Positions 1 through 5,999 are shown, counted from the first letter of the stretch. The stretch is 7,503 bases of DNA from Pseudomonadota bacterium (GCA_021779635.1 JAJYAH010000328.1:1-7503); one strand, 5' to 3'. The notes: generated by a model from the sequence alone, not told the origin. Numbers and translations: made by a program.

Positions 1-705
1 AAAGACCTTCTTCTCCTCCGGCGACAGGATCGGCGTCCGCGGATCGTGCCTGGCATCGTAACCGGCAATCATTTGCGGAAACGCCAGATTGAGCCTGGCC
101 GAGGCGCCGACCCCTGCGATCGGCGCTTCCGCCGGCGCGGTGTCGCTGCGCGGCACCGGCTTGCGCATAAAGGCGTCGAAGGTCTGCTCGACCCGGCTGT
201 TGAATATCTTGTCGGCGCCTCGCGCCGGGTCCTGAAACTGCACGATGTACATCTGCTCGCCGAAACGCTGGCGCAGCAATTCGATCGGGTCGGCCGGCGC
301 GCGGCTGGTGTGGGGCGTGTTGACGCCGACCACGCCAGCCACGCGATCGATATGCCGCAGCGGCATTTGCCAGACGATAAAGCCGCCCCAGTCGTGGCCG
401 ACGAAAATCGCCTTGTCGATCTTGAGATGGTCCAGCAGGCCGACGAGGTCGCCGGTCAGATGCTCGATGTCGTAAGCTTCGACGGCTTCGGGCCGGTCGG
501 TTGCGCCGTATCCGCGCTGATCGGGCGCGATCACCCGAATCCCGGCGGCAGCCAGCGCCTTGATCTGGTGGCGCCAGGAAAACGCGATCTCCGGCCAGCC
601 ATGGCAGAGAACGACCGGTGGCGCATCGGTTTTCGGCCCCGCCTCGTAGAAGCCCATGCGAATGCCGTTGGTCTCGGCGAATTGCAGCGGCGGCATTTCA
701 ATCAT
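1..705 (-). CDS. Alpha/beta hydrolase, epoxide-hydrolase type (3' end outside window)
   Basis: This frame is open for 235 codons from an ATG at 705 to the left edge, so the C-terminus is missing. It reads as an alpha/beta-hydrolase of the soluble epoxide hydrolase/haloalkane dehalogenase branch. The oxyanion-hole motif HGWPE is at residues 35-39, followed by SWRHQ (43-47). PDQRGYGATDRP lies at 61-72. The nucleophile elbow GHDWGG (103-108) carries Asp105 rather than Ser, which is the hallmark of hydrolases acting through an alkyl-enzyme ester. A lid segment around MYIVQFQDP (152-159) offers Tyr153 as a candidate epoxide-polarising tyrosine. The catalytic acid and His should lie past the left edge and cannot be checked. 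A cytosolic enzyme opening epoxides to diols is the likely role; the substrate is unknown. The start is supported by GAGGT seven bases upstream. It follows the WS/DGAT gene by 155 bases with a repeat element between them, so co-transcription is uncertain. Confidence 0.88.
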   Translation of the reverse strand, partial: MIEMPPLQFAETNGIRMGFYEAGPKTDAPPVVLCHGWPEIAFSWRHQIKALAAAGIRVIAPDQRGYGATDRPEAVEAYDIEHLTGDLVGLLDHLKIDKAIFVGHDWGGFIVWQMPLRHIDRVAGVVGVNTPHTSRAPADPIELLRQRFGEQMYIVQFQDPARGADKIFNSRVEQTFDAFMRKPVPRSDTAPAEAPIAGVGASARLNLAFPQMIAGYDARHDPRTPILSPEEKKVF

Positions 706-712
706 TGGCGAT

Positions 713-717
713 ACCTC
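713..717 (-). promoter_or_regulatory. Ribosome binding site of the epoxide-hydrolase-like gene
   Basis: On the minus strand GAGGT lies seven bases before the ATG at 705. It favours this start over the second in-frame ATG three codons further in (696). Confidence 0.6.
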
Positions 718-787
718 ACTCTAGTGTTCTGGTATTGGGCGGAAATCCGACACCTGCCTGCTTCCGGATCGTGACAAAGTTAATCGG

Positions 788-861
788 GAGCATGATCTCC
801 GGGCAAACGCTTTGCGTTTGTCCCAAGGGAAGACCGGTGCCCACTATTCCGGATCATGCTC
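788..861. repeat. Rhizobial-type palindromic intergenic element
   Basis: The element is bounded by a perfect 10-bp inverted repeat, GAGCATGATC at 788-797 and GATCATGCTC at 852-861. Inside it are a 7-bp hairpin (CAAACGC 804-810, GCGTTTG 814-820, TTT loop), a TCCC-AA-GGGA mini-dyad (821-830) and the palindrome ACCGGT (833-838). This order of blocks matches, from memory, a high-copy intergenic palindrome of Bradyrhizobium and relatives; copy number cannot be tested here. The right boundary runs into the TAG stop codon (861-863) of the WS/DGAT gene. The element lies between that gene and the epoxide-hydrolase-like gene, and its RNA could fold at the 3' end of the WS/DGAT transcript. Confidence 0.75.
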
Positions 862-2408
862 TAGCTTGCCGCACTCTTGAGATCGGCAGGCGGCGCGAAG
901 GCGGCCTGGAGCGCTGCGAATTCTCCCGGCAACATGTCGCAGAGCACCTGAACATGGGGAATGATGTTGGCGCCGGCGATGAAGCCGAAATCCAGTTGAT
1001 CGCGATAGCTCTGCACGGTGATGTTCAGGGCAAGGCCGTGGGTCGAAATCGACACCGGGAAGATGTGCAGCAATTCCGCTCCCGCCGCATACAGCGTCTG
1101 GCGCGGGCCGGGCACGTTGGAAACCGTGATATTCGCCGACGGAGGCAATACGTCCGAAAGATTGGACCGGCTGTACAACAGCGCCAGAATCTGCACCAGG
1201 ATAGGTGCGCCCAGCATCGAGATGTTGGACACCTGCGGCATCAGCGCCCGCAGCGGATGCGACATTTCCTTCGACTTGGTGGATTGCGCGATGATCGCCT
1301 CGAGCCGCGCCTTGGGATCCTCGACGTTGGTGGCGATCGAACAGATCATGCCGAAGACCTGGTTGTTGGCGTCGGTGTTGCCCTCTTCGCGCAGCGAAAT
1401 CGGCACCGCGGCCGTCATCGATTTCACCGGCAGCGCGCCCTGCTCCAGCAGATAGCGCCGGACCACGCCGCTCGAAATCGACAGCACCACGTCGTTGAGC
1501 TTGCCGCCGGCCTGCTTGGCCACCGCCTTGGCCTGCGACAGCGAGATCGAGACGCCGGCAAAGCTGCGCTCCGACGAGATCGACTTGTTGAGGACCGTCG
1601 ACGGCGACACCATGCTGGCGATGCTGTCGCGCGACTTCGGATCGGAAATCTTGCCGACCACTTCGGAGACGCTCTTGAGCATGGTGGGAACGCTGCCGGC
1701 GAACTTCACCGCGGATTCGATCTGATACATCGCATTGTCGAACAGGATCGACCCGAGATCGCTCTTGCCGGAGCGCGGCAGGTCGATGCCCTTGGCGGCC
1801 GTCGAAGCATCGAAAGGCTGGCGCCACAACTGCTGATAGGAATCGATGAAGTTGGCGGCGATGTCGCGCGGCTCCTGCCCGACTTTCGGCCGCGCGGTCG
1901 GCTTGCCGACGTCGCGTGGCACCGGCGTCACATCGTAGATCATGTTGGTGAGCGCCGCACCGGCGCCGCCGTCGATGCAGGCGTGATGCATCTTGGAATA
2001 GAGCCCGATCTCGTTGTCCTTCATGCCTTCAAAGACATAGAACTCCCACAGCGGACGGGCGCGATTGAGAAGCTTGGCATGCATCCAGCCGACGATGCGC
2101 TCCAGCGTCGCCCGGTCATGGGGCGCCGGCAGGCTGCCGCGAAAGATGTGACGGTCGATATCGAACTGGTCGTCCTCGACCCAACTCGGATGATCGATGT
2201 CGAGCGGCGCCTTTTCCAGCCGTGCCTTGAGGATCGGGGCAATGTGCAGCCGCGAGGCGATCATCGCCTTGAAGTCCTCGAAGAAGTCGCCTTTGTAATC
2301 CTCGGGCAGACGGAAGATCGCCATGCTCCCGACATGCATCGGCATTTCAGGCGTTTCCAGATACAGAAACGACGCGTCCATCGAGGACAGCTTTTTCCCG
2401 TCACCCAT
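861..2408 (-). CDS. Wax ester synthase/diacylglycerol acyltransferase (WS/DGAT family)
   Basis: This is a 515-aa bifunctional acyltransferase of the WS/DGAT family, which joins acyl-CoA to fatty alcohols or diacylglycerol to form wax esters or triacylglycerol at the membrane/lipid-inclusion surface. Diagnostic features are the N-terminal MDASFLYLETPEMPMHVG (10-27), RPLWEF (118-123), the catalytic HHxxxDG as HHACIDG (141-147), LNDV (304-307) and SNVPGP (430-435). It is somewhat longer than the roughly 450-475 aa usual for the family; the extra length appears to sit in the linker at about 165-275 between the two CoA-dependent-acyltransferase-like halves. The frame stays open upstream to 2669, but I chose the ATG at 2408 because GGAGG lies seven bases before it and the family motif follows ten residues in. 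It lies 53 bases after the lipase-like gene and is probably the last gene of that cluster. Family assignment is firm; the preferred acceptor (alcohol or diacylglycerol) cannot be read from sequence. Confidence 0.93.
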   Translation of the reverse strand: MGDGKKLSSMDASFLYLETPEMPMHVGSMAIFRLPEDYKGDFFEDFKAMIASRLHIAPILKARLEKAPLDIDHPSWVEDDQFDIDRHIFRGSLPAPHDRATLERIVGWMHAKLLNRARPLWEFYVFEGMKDNEIGLYSKMHHACIDGGAGAALTNMIYDVTPVPRDVGKPTARPKVGQEPRDIAANFIDSYQQLWRQPFDASTAAKGIDLPRSGKSDLGSILFDNAMYQIESAVKFAGSVPTMLKSVSEVVGKISDPKSRDSIASMVSPSTVLNKSISSERSFAGVSISLSQAKAVAKQAGGKLNDVVLSISSGVVRRYLLEQGALPVKSMTAAVPISLREEGNTDANNQVFGMICSIATNVEDPKARLEAIIAQSTKSKEMSHPLRALMPQVSNISMLGAPILVQILALLYSRSNLSDVLPPSANITVSNVPGPRQTLYAAGAELLHIFPVSISTHGLALNITVQSYRDQLDFGFIAGANIIPHVQVLCDMLPGEFAALQAAFAPPADLKSAAS

Positions 2409-2415
2409 CTTTCTT

Positions 2416-2420
2416 CCTCC
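2416..2420 (-). promoter_or_regulatory. Strong ribosome binding site of the WS/DGAT gene
   Basis: GGAGG on the minus strand stands seven bases before the ATG at 2408. It decides the start: the 87 in-frame codons upstream overlap the lipase-like gene and lack family similarity. Confidence 0.75.
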
Positions 2421-2461
2421 CTCGTACCAATCACGCGGCGCCTTGGTGGCGCTTCTGGCGT

Positions 2462-3265
2462 TCAGACCGATTGTGCATTTTCCGGTGGTGCATATGCAAT
2501 GGCAAACGGACCCGACCGGAAAAATTGCTGGAATTGGCCCTCGGCCTGGGCCAAACGATCCGCCACGGCCCACAGGGCGGCCGCGTTCACGCCCAGCCCG
2601 ACATGGCTGGCAAGGTGCACCTCGATATTTTCGGCGGTGTCGGAGGGGCGCAGCAGGCAGGTTCGCCAATTGACGATGCCGTCGGTGCGCGAATAGATCG
2701 ACGTGGTCGGCACCGGCAGATCGCCTGCGATCGCCCGTCGAAGCTCCAAGTCTTCTTCCACCGCTTCGCCTGACATCGCCTCGTAAAGCCGGGTTGCGTT
2801 GGTCGCCCGCACGTCACCCGAGAACGGACTTCCCAGCGTCACGACATATCGCACCATGTCCGGCGCCTGCAGCGCCAGATCGCGCGCATAGATGCCGCCC
2901 AGGCTCCATCCGACAATGCTGACCTTGCGGCCGGTCGCGGCGTGAATCCGGGCAAGCCGGTCCCGCAGCGCCGCGCGCATCCGCGTCACGCCGCCGGTGT
3001 TGCGGCCCATCTGCCAGGCGTAGGTATCGTACCCGAGTTCCTTTAGATATCGTCGCATCGGCGCCATCGACAGATCACTGGCGAGGAAGCCCGGCAACGT
3101 CAGCACGGGATGACCGTCGCCTCTTGGTGCGCGCATCAGCAGCGGCGACAGCAGCACGCTGGTGTTGAATTCGAATACGCCTCTCACCTCGGCCAGCATC
3201 AGGCCAAGGCCGGGCGGACGAAGTTGGCGCGCTGCCGGCGGTGGGCCTTGTTCCGTGGGCATCAT
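2462..3265 (-). CDS. Lipase-like alpha/beta hydrolase
   Basis: This 267-aa serine hydrolase has the alpha/beta-hydrolase lipase/esterase layout. A beta strand leads into LTLPGF (55-60, oxyanion region). The nucleophile elbow GWSLGG (119-124) has Ser121. A candidate acid is Asp195 in YSRTDGIVNW (191-200), and a candidate His is His221 in LASHVGLGVN (218-227), giving a complete plausible triad. No signal peptide or strong membrane segment is visible, so a cytosolic or peripheral location is likely. Its start overlaps the TGA of the small upstream gene as ATGA (3265-3262), the classic sign of translational coupling; a second ATG follows directly at 3262. The WS/DGAT gene starts 53 bases after its stop. 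Context suggests hydrolysis or remodelling of lipid esters, for example turnover of the neutral lipid made next door, but this is inference; it could equally be a general esterase. Confidence 0.88.
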   Translation of the reverse strand: MMPTEQGPPPAARQLRPPGLGLMLAEVRGVFEFNTSVLLSPLLMRAPRGDGHPVLTLPGFLASDLSMAPMRRYLKELGYDTYAWQMGRNTGGVTRMRAALRDRLARIHAATGRKVSIVGWSLGGIYARDLALQAPDMVRYVVTLGSPFSGDVRATNATRLYEAMSGEAVEEDLELRRAIAGDLPVPTTSIYSRTDGIVNWRTCLLRPSDTAENIEVHLASHVGLGVNAAALWAVADRLAQAEGQFQQFFRSGPFAIAYAPPENAQSV

Positions 3266-3519
3266 TTCTTCTTGTCACTGGCGCGGATGCCGCCGAGACC
3301 CGCCATGGTCACGAACATGTCCTGAAAACGCTCGGCGATCTTCGGATCGAAGGTGAACCAGCTTTGCATCAGCGCTTCCGGAGAAACCTTCTCGATGTTG
3401 GCCATCAACTGCTGCTGCAGTTTGTCCATCACCGCGGTCTGCATCGGCTGCACATCCGGAAGTCCGAAGAACTGGCGGGCTTCGAGGGGGGTGCAATCTA
3501 TTTCAACGTTTACTTTCAT
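3262..3519 (-). CDS. Small conserved-type protein, probably DUF6489-like
   Basis: This is an 85-aa protein beginning MKVNVEIDCTPLEARQFFGL. From memory it resembles the DUF6489 family common in Bradyrhizobium and other alphaproteobacteria; I could not search it. It has no signal peptide or transmembrane segment. A short beta-type start (KVNVEID) is followed by helical, amphipathic-looking segments (about 22-45 and 48-75) and a charged end, SDKKK. Met1 is set at 3519 because AGGAG lies five bases upstream; the frame continues six codons further to 3537 without its own good ribosome site. Its stop overlaps the lipase-like start by four bases, and the WS/DGAT gene follows, so it is probably the first gene of a lipid cluster. 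The function is unknown. A surface or adaptor protein on lipid or polyester inclusions is a speculative possibility from context only. Confidence 0.85.
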   Translation of the reverse strand: MKVNVEIDCTPLEARQFFGLPDVQPMQTAVMDKLQQQLMANIEKVSPEALMQSWFTFDPKIAERFQDMFVTMAGLGGIRASDKKK

Positions 3520-3524
3520 GGCCG

Positions 3525-3529
3525 CTCCT
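3525..3529 (-). promoter_or_regulatory. Ribosome binding site of the small 85-aa gene
   Basis: AGGAG on the minus strand, five bases before the ATG at 3519, supports this start over the in-frame ATG at 3537. Confidence 0.65.
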
Positions 3530-3553
3530 GATTGCATTTTGACCGTCCATCAC

Positions 3554-3583
3554 AGTATCGTCACGACAGGCGGCACGACGCAA
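3554..3583 (-). promoter_or_regulatory. Weak candidate promoter for the small-protein/lipase/WS-DGAT cluster
   Basis: On the minus strand TTGCGT (3583-3578) is followed after 18 bases by GATACT (3559-3554), matching three and four of six sigma-70 consensus bases. The 115-base gap 3520-3634 is the only sizeable space ahead of the cluster, so a promoter is expected there. The exact boxes are a guess. Confidence 0.22.
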
Positions 3584-3606
3584 GCTGCCTTGGGGGATGC
3601 GGCAGC
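3584..3606 (-). terminator. Weak candidate hairpin after the DadA-like gene
   Basis: A perfect 6-bp stem (GCTGCC/GGCAGC, 3584-3589 and 3601-3606) with an 11-base loop lies 28 bases past the stop of the DadA-like gene. No U tract follows, so it is not a convincing intrinsic terminator. Confidence 0.2.
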
Positions 3607-3634
3607 GGCGTGAACCGCCAATCGACGCTTATGG

Positions 3635-4888
3635 TCAACCAAAGCGCTCGACGGCAAACGGCCGGGGATCGGCGAACGGCGTCTCGCCGGTCATCATTTC
3701 CGCCAGCAGGCGGCCGGTCGCGGGACCCAGCGTCAGGCCATGGTGCTGATGCCCGAAATCGAACCACAGCCCGGCATGACGGGGCGCCTTGCCGATCACC
3801 GGCAGCATATCGGGTAGACACGGCCGCGCGCCCATCCAGGGTTTTGCGTCAACCGCCTCGGCCAATGGAAACAGGGCGCGCGCCCGCGGCAGCGCCCGCT
3901 CGAGCTGGATCGGGGTGGGCGGCGCATCACGGCGGGCAAACTCCACGCCGGTGGTCAGACGAATGCCGCGATTCATCGGCGCCAGCAGATAACCAAAATC
4001 CGAATCGAGAACGGGATGATGGAGCACGGCATTGCCGCGCGGCGCCAGATGCAAATGGTAACCGCGCTTGACGCTGAGTGGAATTGAATATCCCAGCGGC
4101 CGAAACACCAGATCGGACCAGGGTCCCAATGCCACCACGACGTCGCGCGCGACCAGCGCGCCATGCGGCCCGCTGACCCGCCATCCGCCGGCCGTTTGTT
4201 CGAGCGTTCGTGCATCGCCCACCAGAAAGCGCCCGCCCTTGCGGGTGAAAAGCGCCGCGTAGGCCTTGGCCAATCCGCCGGGATCGGGAACAAACCCGGG
4301 CGCGGGCAAATAGACGCCGCCGGCGAATGCTCCGGTCAGATGCGGTTCGCGCGCCGCGAGCGCCTGGCCGTCGAGAACTTCGCCGTCGACGCCGTACTGC
4401 CTGGCGCGATCGAGTTCGTGTGCCGCGGTGGCCAGGGTTTTCTCGAAGCGAAAAGCCTTGATCCAGCCGGTCCGCCGCAGCAACTCCGGCACGCCAGCCT
4501 CCGCCACAAGCGCCTCATGCTCGATCAGGCTGCGCTGGATCAACGGCAATTCGGCCATTGCGCTGTGCAACGCCCGATCCGGCGAAGACGCAAGGAAGTA
4601 ACGCACCAGCCACGGCAGGAAGACCGGCAAGTCCAGGAATTGATAGCGTACCTGCGGCGCGCGATTGATCGCGTACTGAAAGAGCTGCCCGAAATCGCGG
4701 GGAAACATGTAGGGAAAAACCGAGGCGCACTCGATCAGTCCGGCGTTGCCAAAGCTGGTCTCTTCGCCGGCGAGTTCGTGCCGGTCGACCAGGATCACAT
4801 CCCGCCCGCGCTTCTGCAGGTGCAACGCAGCGCCGACACCGACCATGCCCGCGCCCAATACCAGAATGTCGGCCTTCAGTTCCGCCAT
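3635..4888 (-). CDS. DadA-like FAD-dependent D-amino-acid dehydrogenase/oxidase
   Basis: This 417-aa flavoprotein belongs to the DAO superfamily and is closest in feel to D-amino-acid dehydrogenase small subunit (DadA); lengths of about 410-430 aa are normal. The N-terminal Rossmann motif GxGxxG is at 12-17 (GAGMVG), ending in LVD with acidic Asp35 for the FAD ribose. SFGNAG (45-50) matches the flavin-contacting SxxNAG segment of the family. The C-terminal FAD-binding part shows RPCLPDMLPVIG (355-366) and GHQHHGLTLGPATGRL (379-394). The expected reaction is oxidative deamination of D-amino or secondary/imino acids to 2-imino acids, with electrons passed to the respiratory chain or to O2; the substrate cannot be read. 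The start at 4888 has GGGAG six bases upstream. The neighbouring RidA-like gene upstream would suit removal of the reactive imine product. Alternatives are a proline/hydroxyproline-epimer or glycine-type oxidase. Confidence 0.85.
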   Translation of the reverse strand: MAELKADILVLGAGMVGVGAALHLQKRGRDVILVDRHELAGEETSFGNAGLIECASVFPYMFPRDFGQLFQYAINRAPQVRYQFLDLPVFLPWLVRYFLASSPDRALHSAMAELPLIQRSLIEHEALVAEAGVPELLRRTGWIKAFRFEKTLATAAHELDRARQYGVDGEVLDGQALAAREPHLTGAFAGGVYLPAPGFVPDPGGLAKAYAALFTRKGGRFLVGDARTLEQTAGGWRVSGPHGALVARDVVVALGPWSDLVFRPLGYSIPLSVKRGYHLHLAPRGNAVLHHPVLDSDFGYLLAPMNRGIRLTTGVEFARRDAPPTPIQLERALPRARALFPLAEAVDAKPWMGARPCLPDMLPVIGKAPRHAGLWFDFGHQHHGLTLGPATGRLLAEMMTGETPFADPRPFAVERFG

Positions 4889-4894
4889 CCGGCG

Positions 4895-4899
4895 CTCCC
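4895..4899 (-). promoter_or_regulatory. Ribosome binding site of the DadA-like gene
   Basis: GGGAG on the minus strand, six bases before the ATG at 4888; it supports the chosen start. Confidence 0.6.
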
Positions 4900-4982
4900 G
4901 TCCATGTTAGATGCTTGCTATTGCTGCTGCCGGATGCGTTTGATCGAAGCAGTCCGGCGCAACAGGTCAACTCCCTCTCCAT

Positions 4983-5006
4983 CCAACTCGGGTTTACCCG
5001 AATTGG
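4983..5006. repeat. Imperfect 24-base palindrome
   Basis: The arms centred on TT at 4994-4995 pair in 10 of 12 positions (core TCGGGT at 4988-4993 with ACCCGA at 4996-5001, plus outer CCAA with TTGG). The function is unknown. Confidence 0.5.
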
Positions 5007-5020
5007 GCATTTCAAATCGC

Positions 5021-5044
5021 CGAAATCGGATATATCCGACTTCG
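5021..5044. repeat. Near-perfect 24-base palindrome, possible operator
   Basis: The core TCGGATATATCCGA (5026-5039) is a perfect 14-bp palindrome. One mismatch (5025/5040) separates it from further pairing CGAA/TTCG, so 11 of 12 positions match. It has no loop, which fits a dimeric protein-binding site better than a terminator. It lies about 135-155 bases upstream of the DadA-like start. Regulatory function is inference. Confidence 0.4.
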
Positions 5045-5057
5045 ATGGGGCCGAGAC

Positions 5058-5072
5058 GAGCGAAGCTCGCTC
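5058..5072. repeat. Short hairpin, 6-bp stem
   Basis: GAGCGA (5058-5063) pairs perfectly with TCGCTC (5067-5072) around a three-base loop, within a purine-rich stretch. No assigned role. Confidence 0.4.
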
Positions 5073-5118
5073 TTAGAGGGTTGGAGTGAGGCGGTACAGT
5101 CTATCATTCAAGCCGCAA

Positions 5119-5176
5119 CCCCTCACCCGAATTTGGCGCTGCCCGCCAAATTCGACCTCTCCCAATGGGAGAGGTG
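5119..5176. repeat. Dispersed-repeat-like element with two abutting hairpins
   Basis: An 11-bp perfect stem (5128-5138 with 5144-5154, five-base loop) is followed with no gap by a 9-bp perfect stem ACCTCTCCC/GGGAGAGGT (5155-5163 with 5167-5175, loop AAT). The leading CCCCTCACCC and trailing GGGAGAGGTG resemble, from memory, intergenic repeats scattered through rhizobial and other proteobacterial genomes. It starts 48 bases past the stop of the RidA-like gene, so in its transcript the paired hairpins could stabilise the 3' end. No U tract follows, so it is not a standard intrinsic terminator. Confidence 0.6.
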
Positions 5177-5223
5177 ACAGAACTCGAGCGCTTCAATTCA
5201 ACATGACCGTGGTTCGCCTGTTA

Positions 5224-5979
5224 TCAGATCACGGTCTCGCGCGCGACGCGGCGGCAATCCATCTCAAATTCGAGATCGACCACCGGCGGGCGGGCAAAAT
5301 GCCAGGTCAGGCCCGAACGGGTGGCGCCGCGGCGGACCAGTTCATCCGCCATCACGGGATGGAAGTCGTGCACGGTATAGGCCTGCACCGCGGTGGTGTC
5401 TTTCCAGCCGAACCCGAACGCGCCGAGACGCTCTTCCATGGCGCCGACGGTAAAGCGGACTTTCTCCTTGAACCCATCGGAACTGAGGTCGCGGTAGCGC
5501 ACGATACGCTCGGGGTAGCTGCCGCTCCCGCCGCGCGCTTCGGCGCCGCCGGCGATCACGAAGGACGGCGTCGCGCTTGTTCCCGTTCCAGCGCCCGGCC
5601 GGGAGAAGCAGAAAGCATGAAAGGACGGCTGCGCGGGCGGATCGATCTCCGGGCAGACGTTGCTGCGCGCCACCGGATTGGTGACGCCGTCGAACAGGCC
5701 CCATTCGGCGAGCGTCTTGACGTAATGCTCGTTGAAGATTCGAAATCCGTCCTCTGTGAACGCCGCCGGCGAGCGCAACTCGCAGGCGCAAAACGACGTC
5801 AACGGCCGTCCGGCGGCCTGAATATATTTCGCGGCCAGCGCAAAACCCTCGGCCAGCGGCTGCAACCGATCGAAGCGCACACGTTCGATCTCAAAGCCTG
5901 GATCGGCGGCGGCACCGCTCGAATACTGAAACACCGCCGGAATGAACCGATAGTTGCCGGCTGGAAAATCGCGCGTCAT
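5224..5979 (-). CDS. RidA-like tandem protein, possible CnbZ-type 2-aminomuconate deaminase
   Basis: This protein has 251 aa from the ATG at 5979, or 259 aa from a GTG at 6003. From memory it resembles proteins annotated as 2-amino-5-chloromuconate deaminase CnbZ, which release ammonia from aminomuconates in nitroaromatic or aminophenol breakdown. In the sequence, PAGNYRFIPAVFQYS (6-20), CACELRSP (64-71) and NPVARSNVCPE (101-111) look like conserved blocks. The C-terminal half (about 165-242) reads like a RidA/YjgF domain: a helix, GFGWKDTTAVQAYTVHD (189-205), a short helix, then a closing strand PPVVDLEFEMDC (231-242). The N-terminal half (about 40-125) follows the same order, suggesting an internal duplication. 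It is probably cytosolic. No aminophenol or nitrobenzene pathway gene is present nearby, so the physiological substrate may differ. The start is uncertain: no clear ribosome site precedes the ATG, and the GTG is tied to an upstream two-codon ORF. Family placement is moderate, reaction low confidence. Confidence 0.7.
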   Translation of the reverse strand: MTRDFPAGNYRFIPAVFQYSSGAAADPGFEIERVRFDRLQPLAEGFALAAKYIQAAGRPLTSFCACELRSPAAFTEDGFRIFNEHYVKTLAEWGLFDGVTNPVARSNVCPEIDPPAQPSFHAFCFSRPGAGTGTSATPSFVIAGGAEARGGSGSYPERIVRYRDLSSDGFKEKVRFTVGAMEERLGAFGFGWKDTTAVQAYTVHDFHPVMADELVRRGATRSGLTWHFARPPVVDLEFEMDCRRVARETVI

Positions 5980-5999
5980 GTCCGGGGGCTCTGGATCGA

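Larger units (their letters stand above)
4889..5223. other. Gene-free spacer, 335 bases, rich in palindromes
   Basis: No credible gene is seen here on either strand; the plus-strand frames crossing it are shadows. Its half nearest the DadA-like gene (4889-4980) should hold that gene's promoter, but no convincing -35/-10 pair was found. The rest (4983-5175) contains five separate dyads, listed individually where strong. Pyrimidine-rich stretches such as CTCCCTCTCC (4971-4980) and CCCCTCACCC (5119-5128) give it the look of composite dispersed intergenic repeats typical of rhizobial genomes. Confidence 0.6.

Noticed and set aside
844..1827. 327-codon minus-strand frame within the WS/DGAT gene
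   Set aside because: It is an alternative-frame shadow rich in Arg, Gly and Ala with no motif; the overlapping frame is the real gene.
2409..2669. In-frame upstream extension of the WS/DGAT frame by 87 codons
   Set aside because: It overlaps the lipase-like gene in another frame, is Arg/Gly-rich without family similarity, and the good ribosome site belongs to the ATG at 2408.
618..2696. 692-codon open frame on the plus strand
   Set aside because: It is antisense to the WS/DGAT gene, which has clear family motifs and a strong ribosome site. The plus frame is Arg/His-rich with no recognisable domain, as expected of a shadow in GC-rich DNA.
3520..3537. Earlier ATG adding six codons to the small protein
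   Set aside because: The AGGAG site fits the ATG at 3519, and the extra codons would contain that ribosome site.
4965..4970. TTGACC on the minus strand as a -35 box for the DadA-like gene
   Set aside because: No -10-like hexamer lies 16-19 bases downstream, so I did not call a promoter.
4163..5089. 308-codon open frame on the plus strand
   Set aside because: It lies opposite the DadA-like gene and spacer, shows no domain or ribosome site, and has shadow-like composition.
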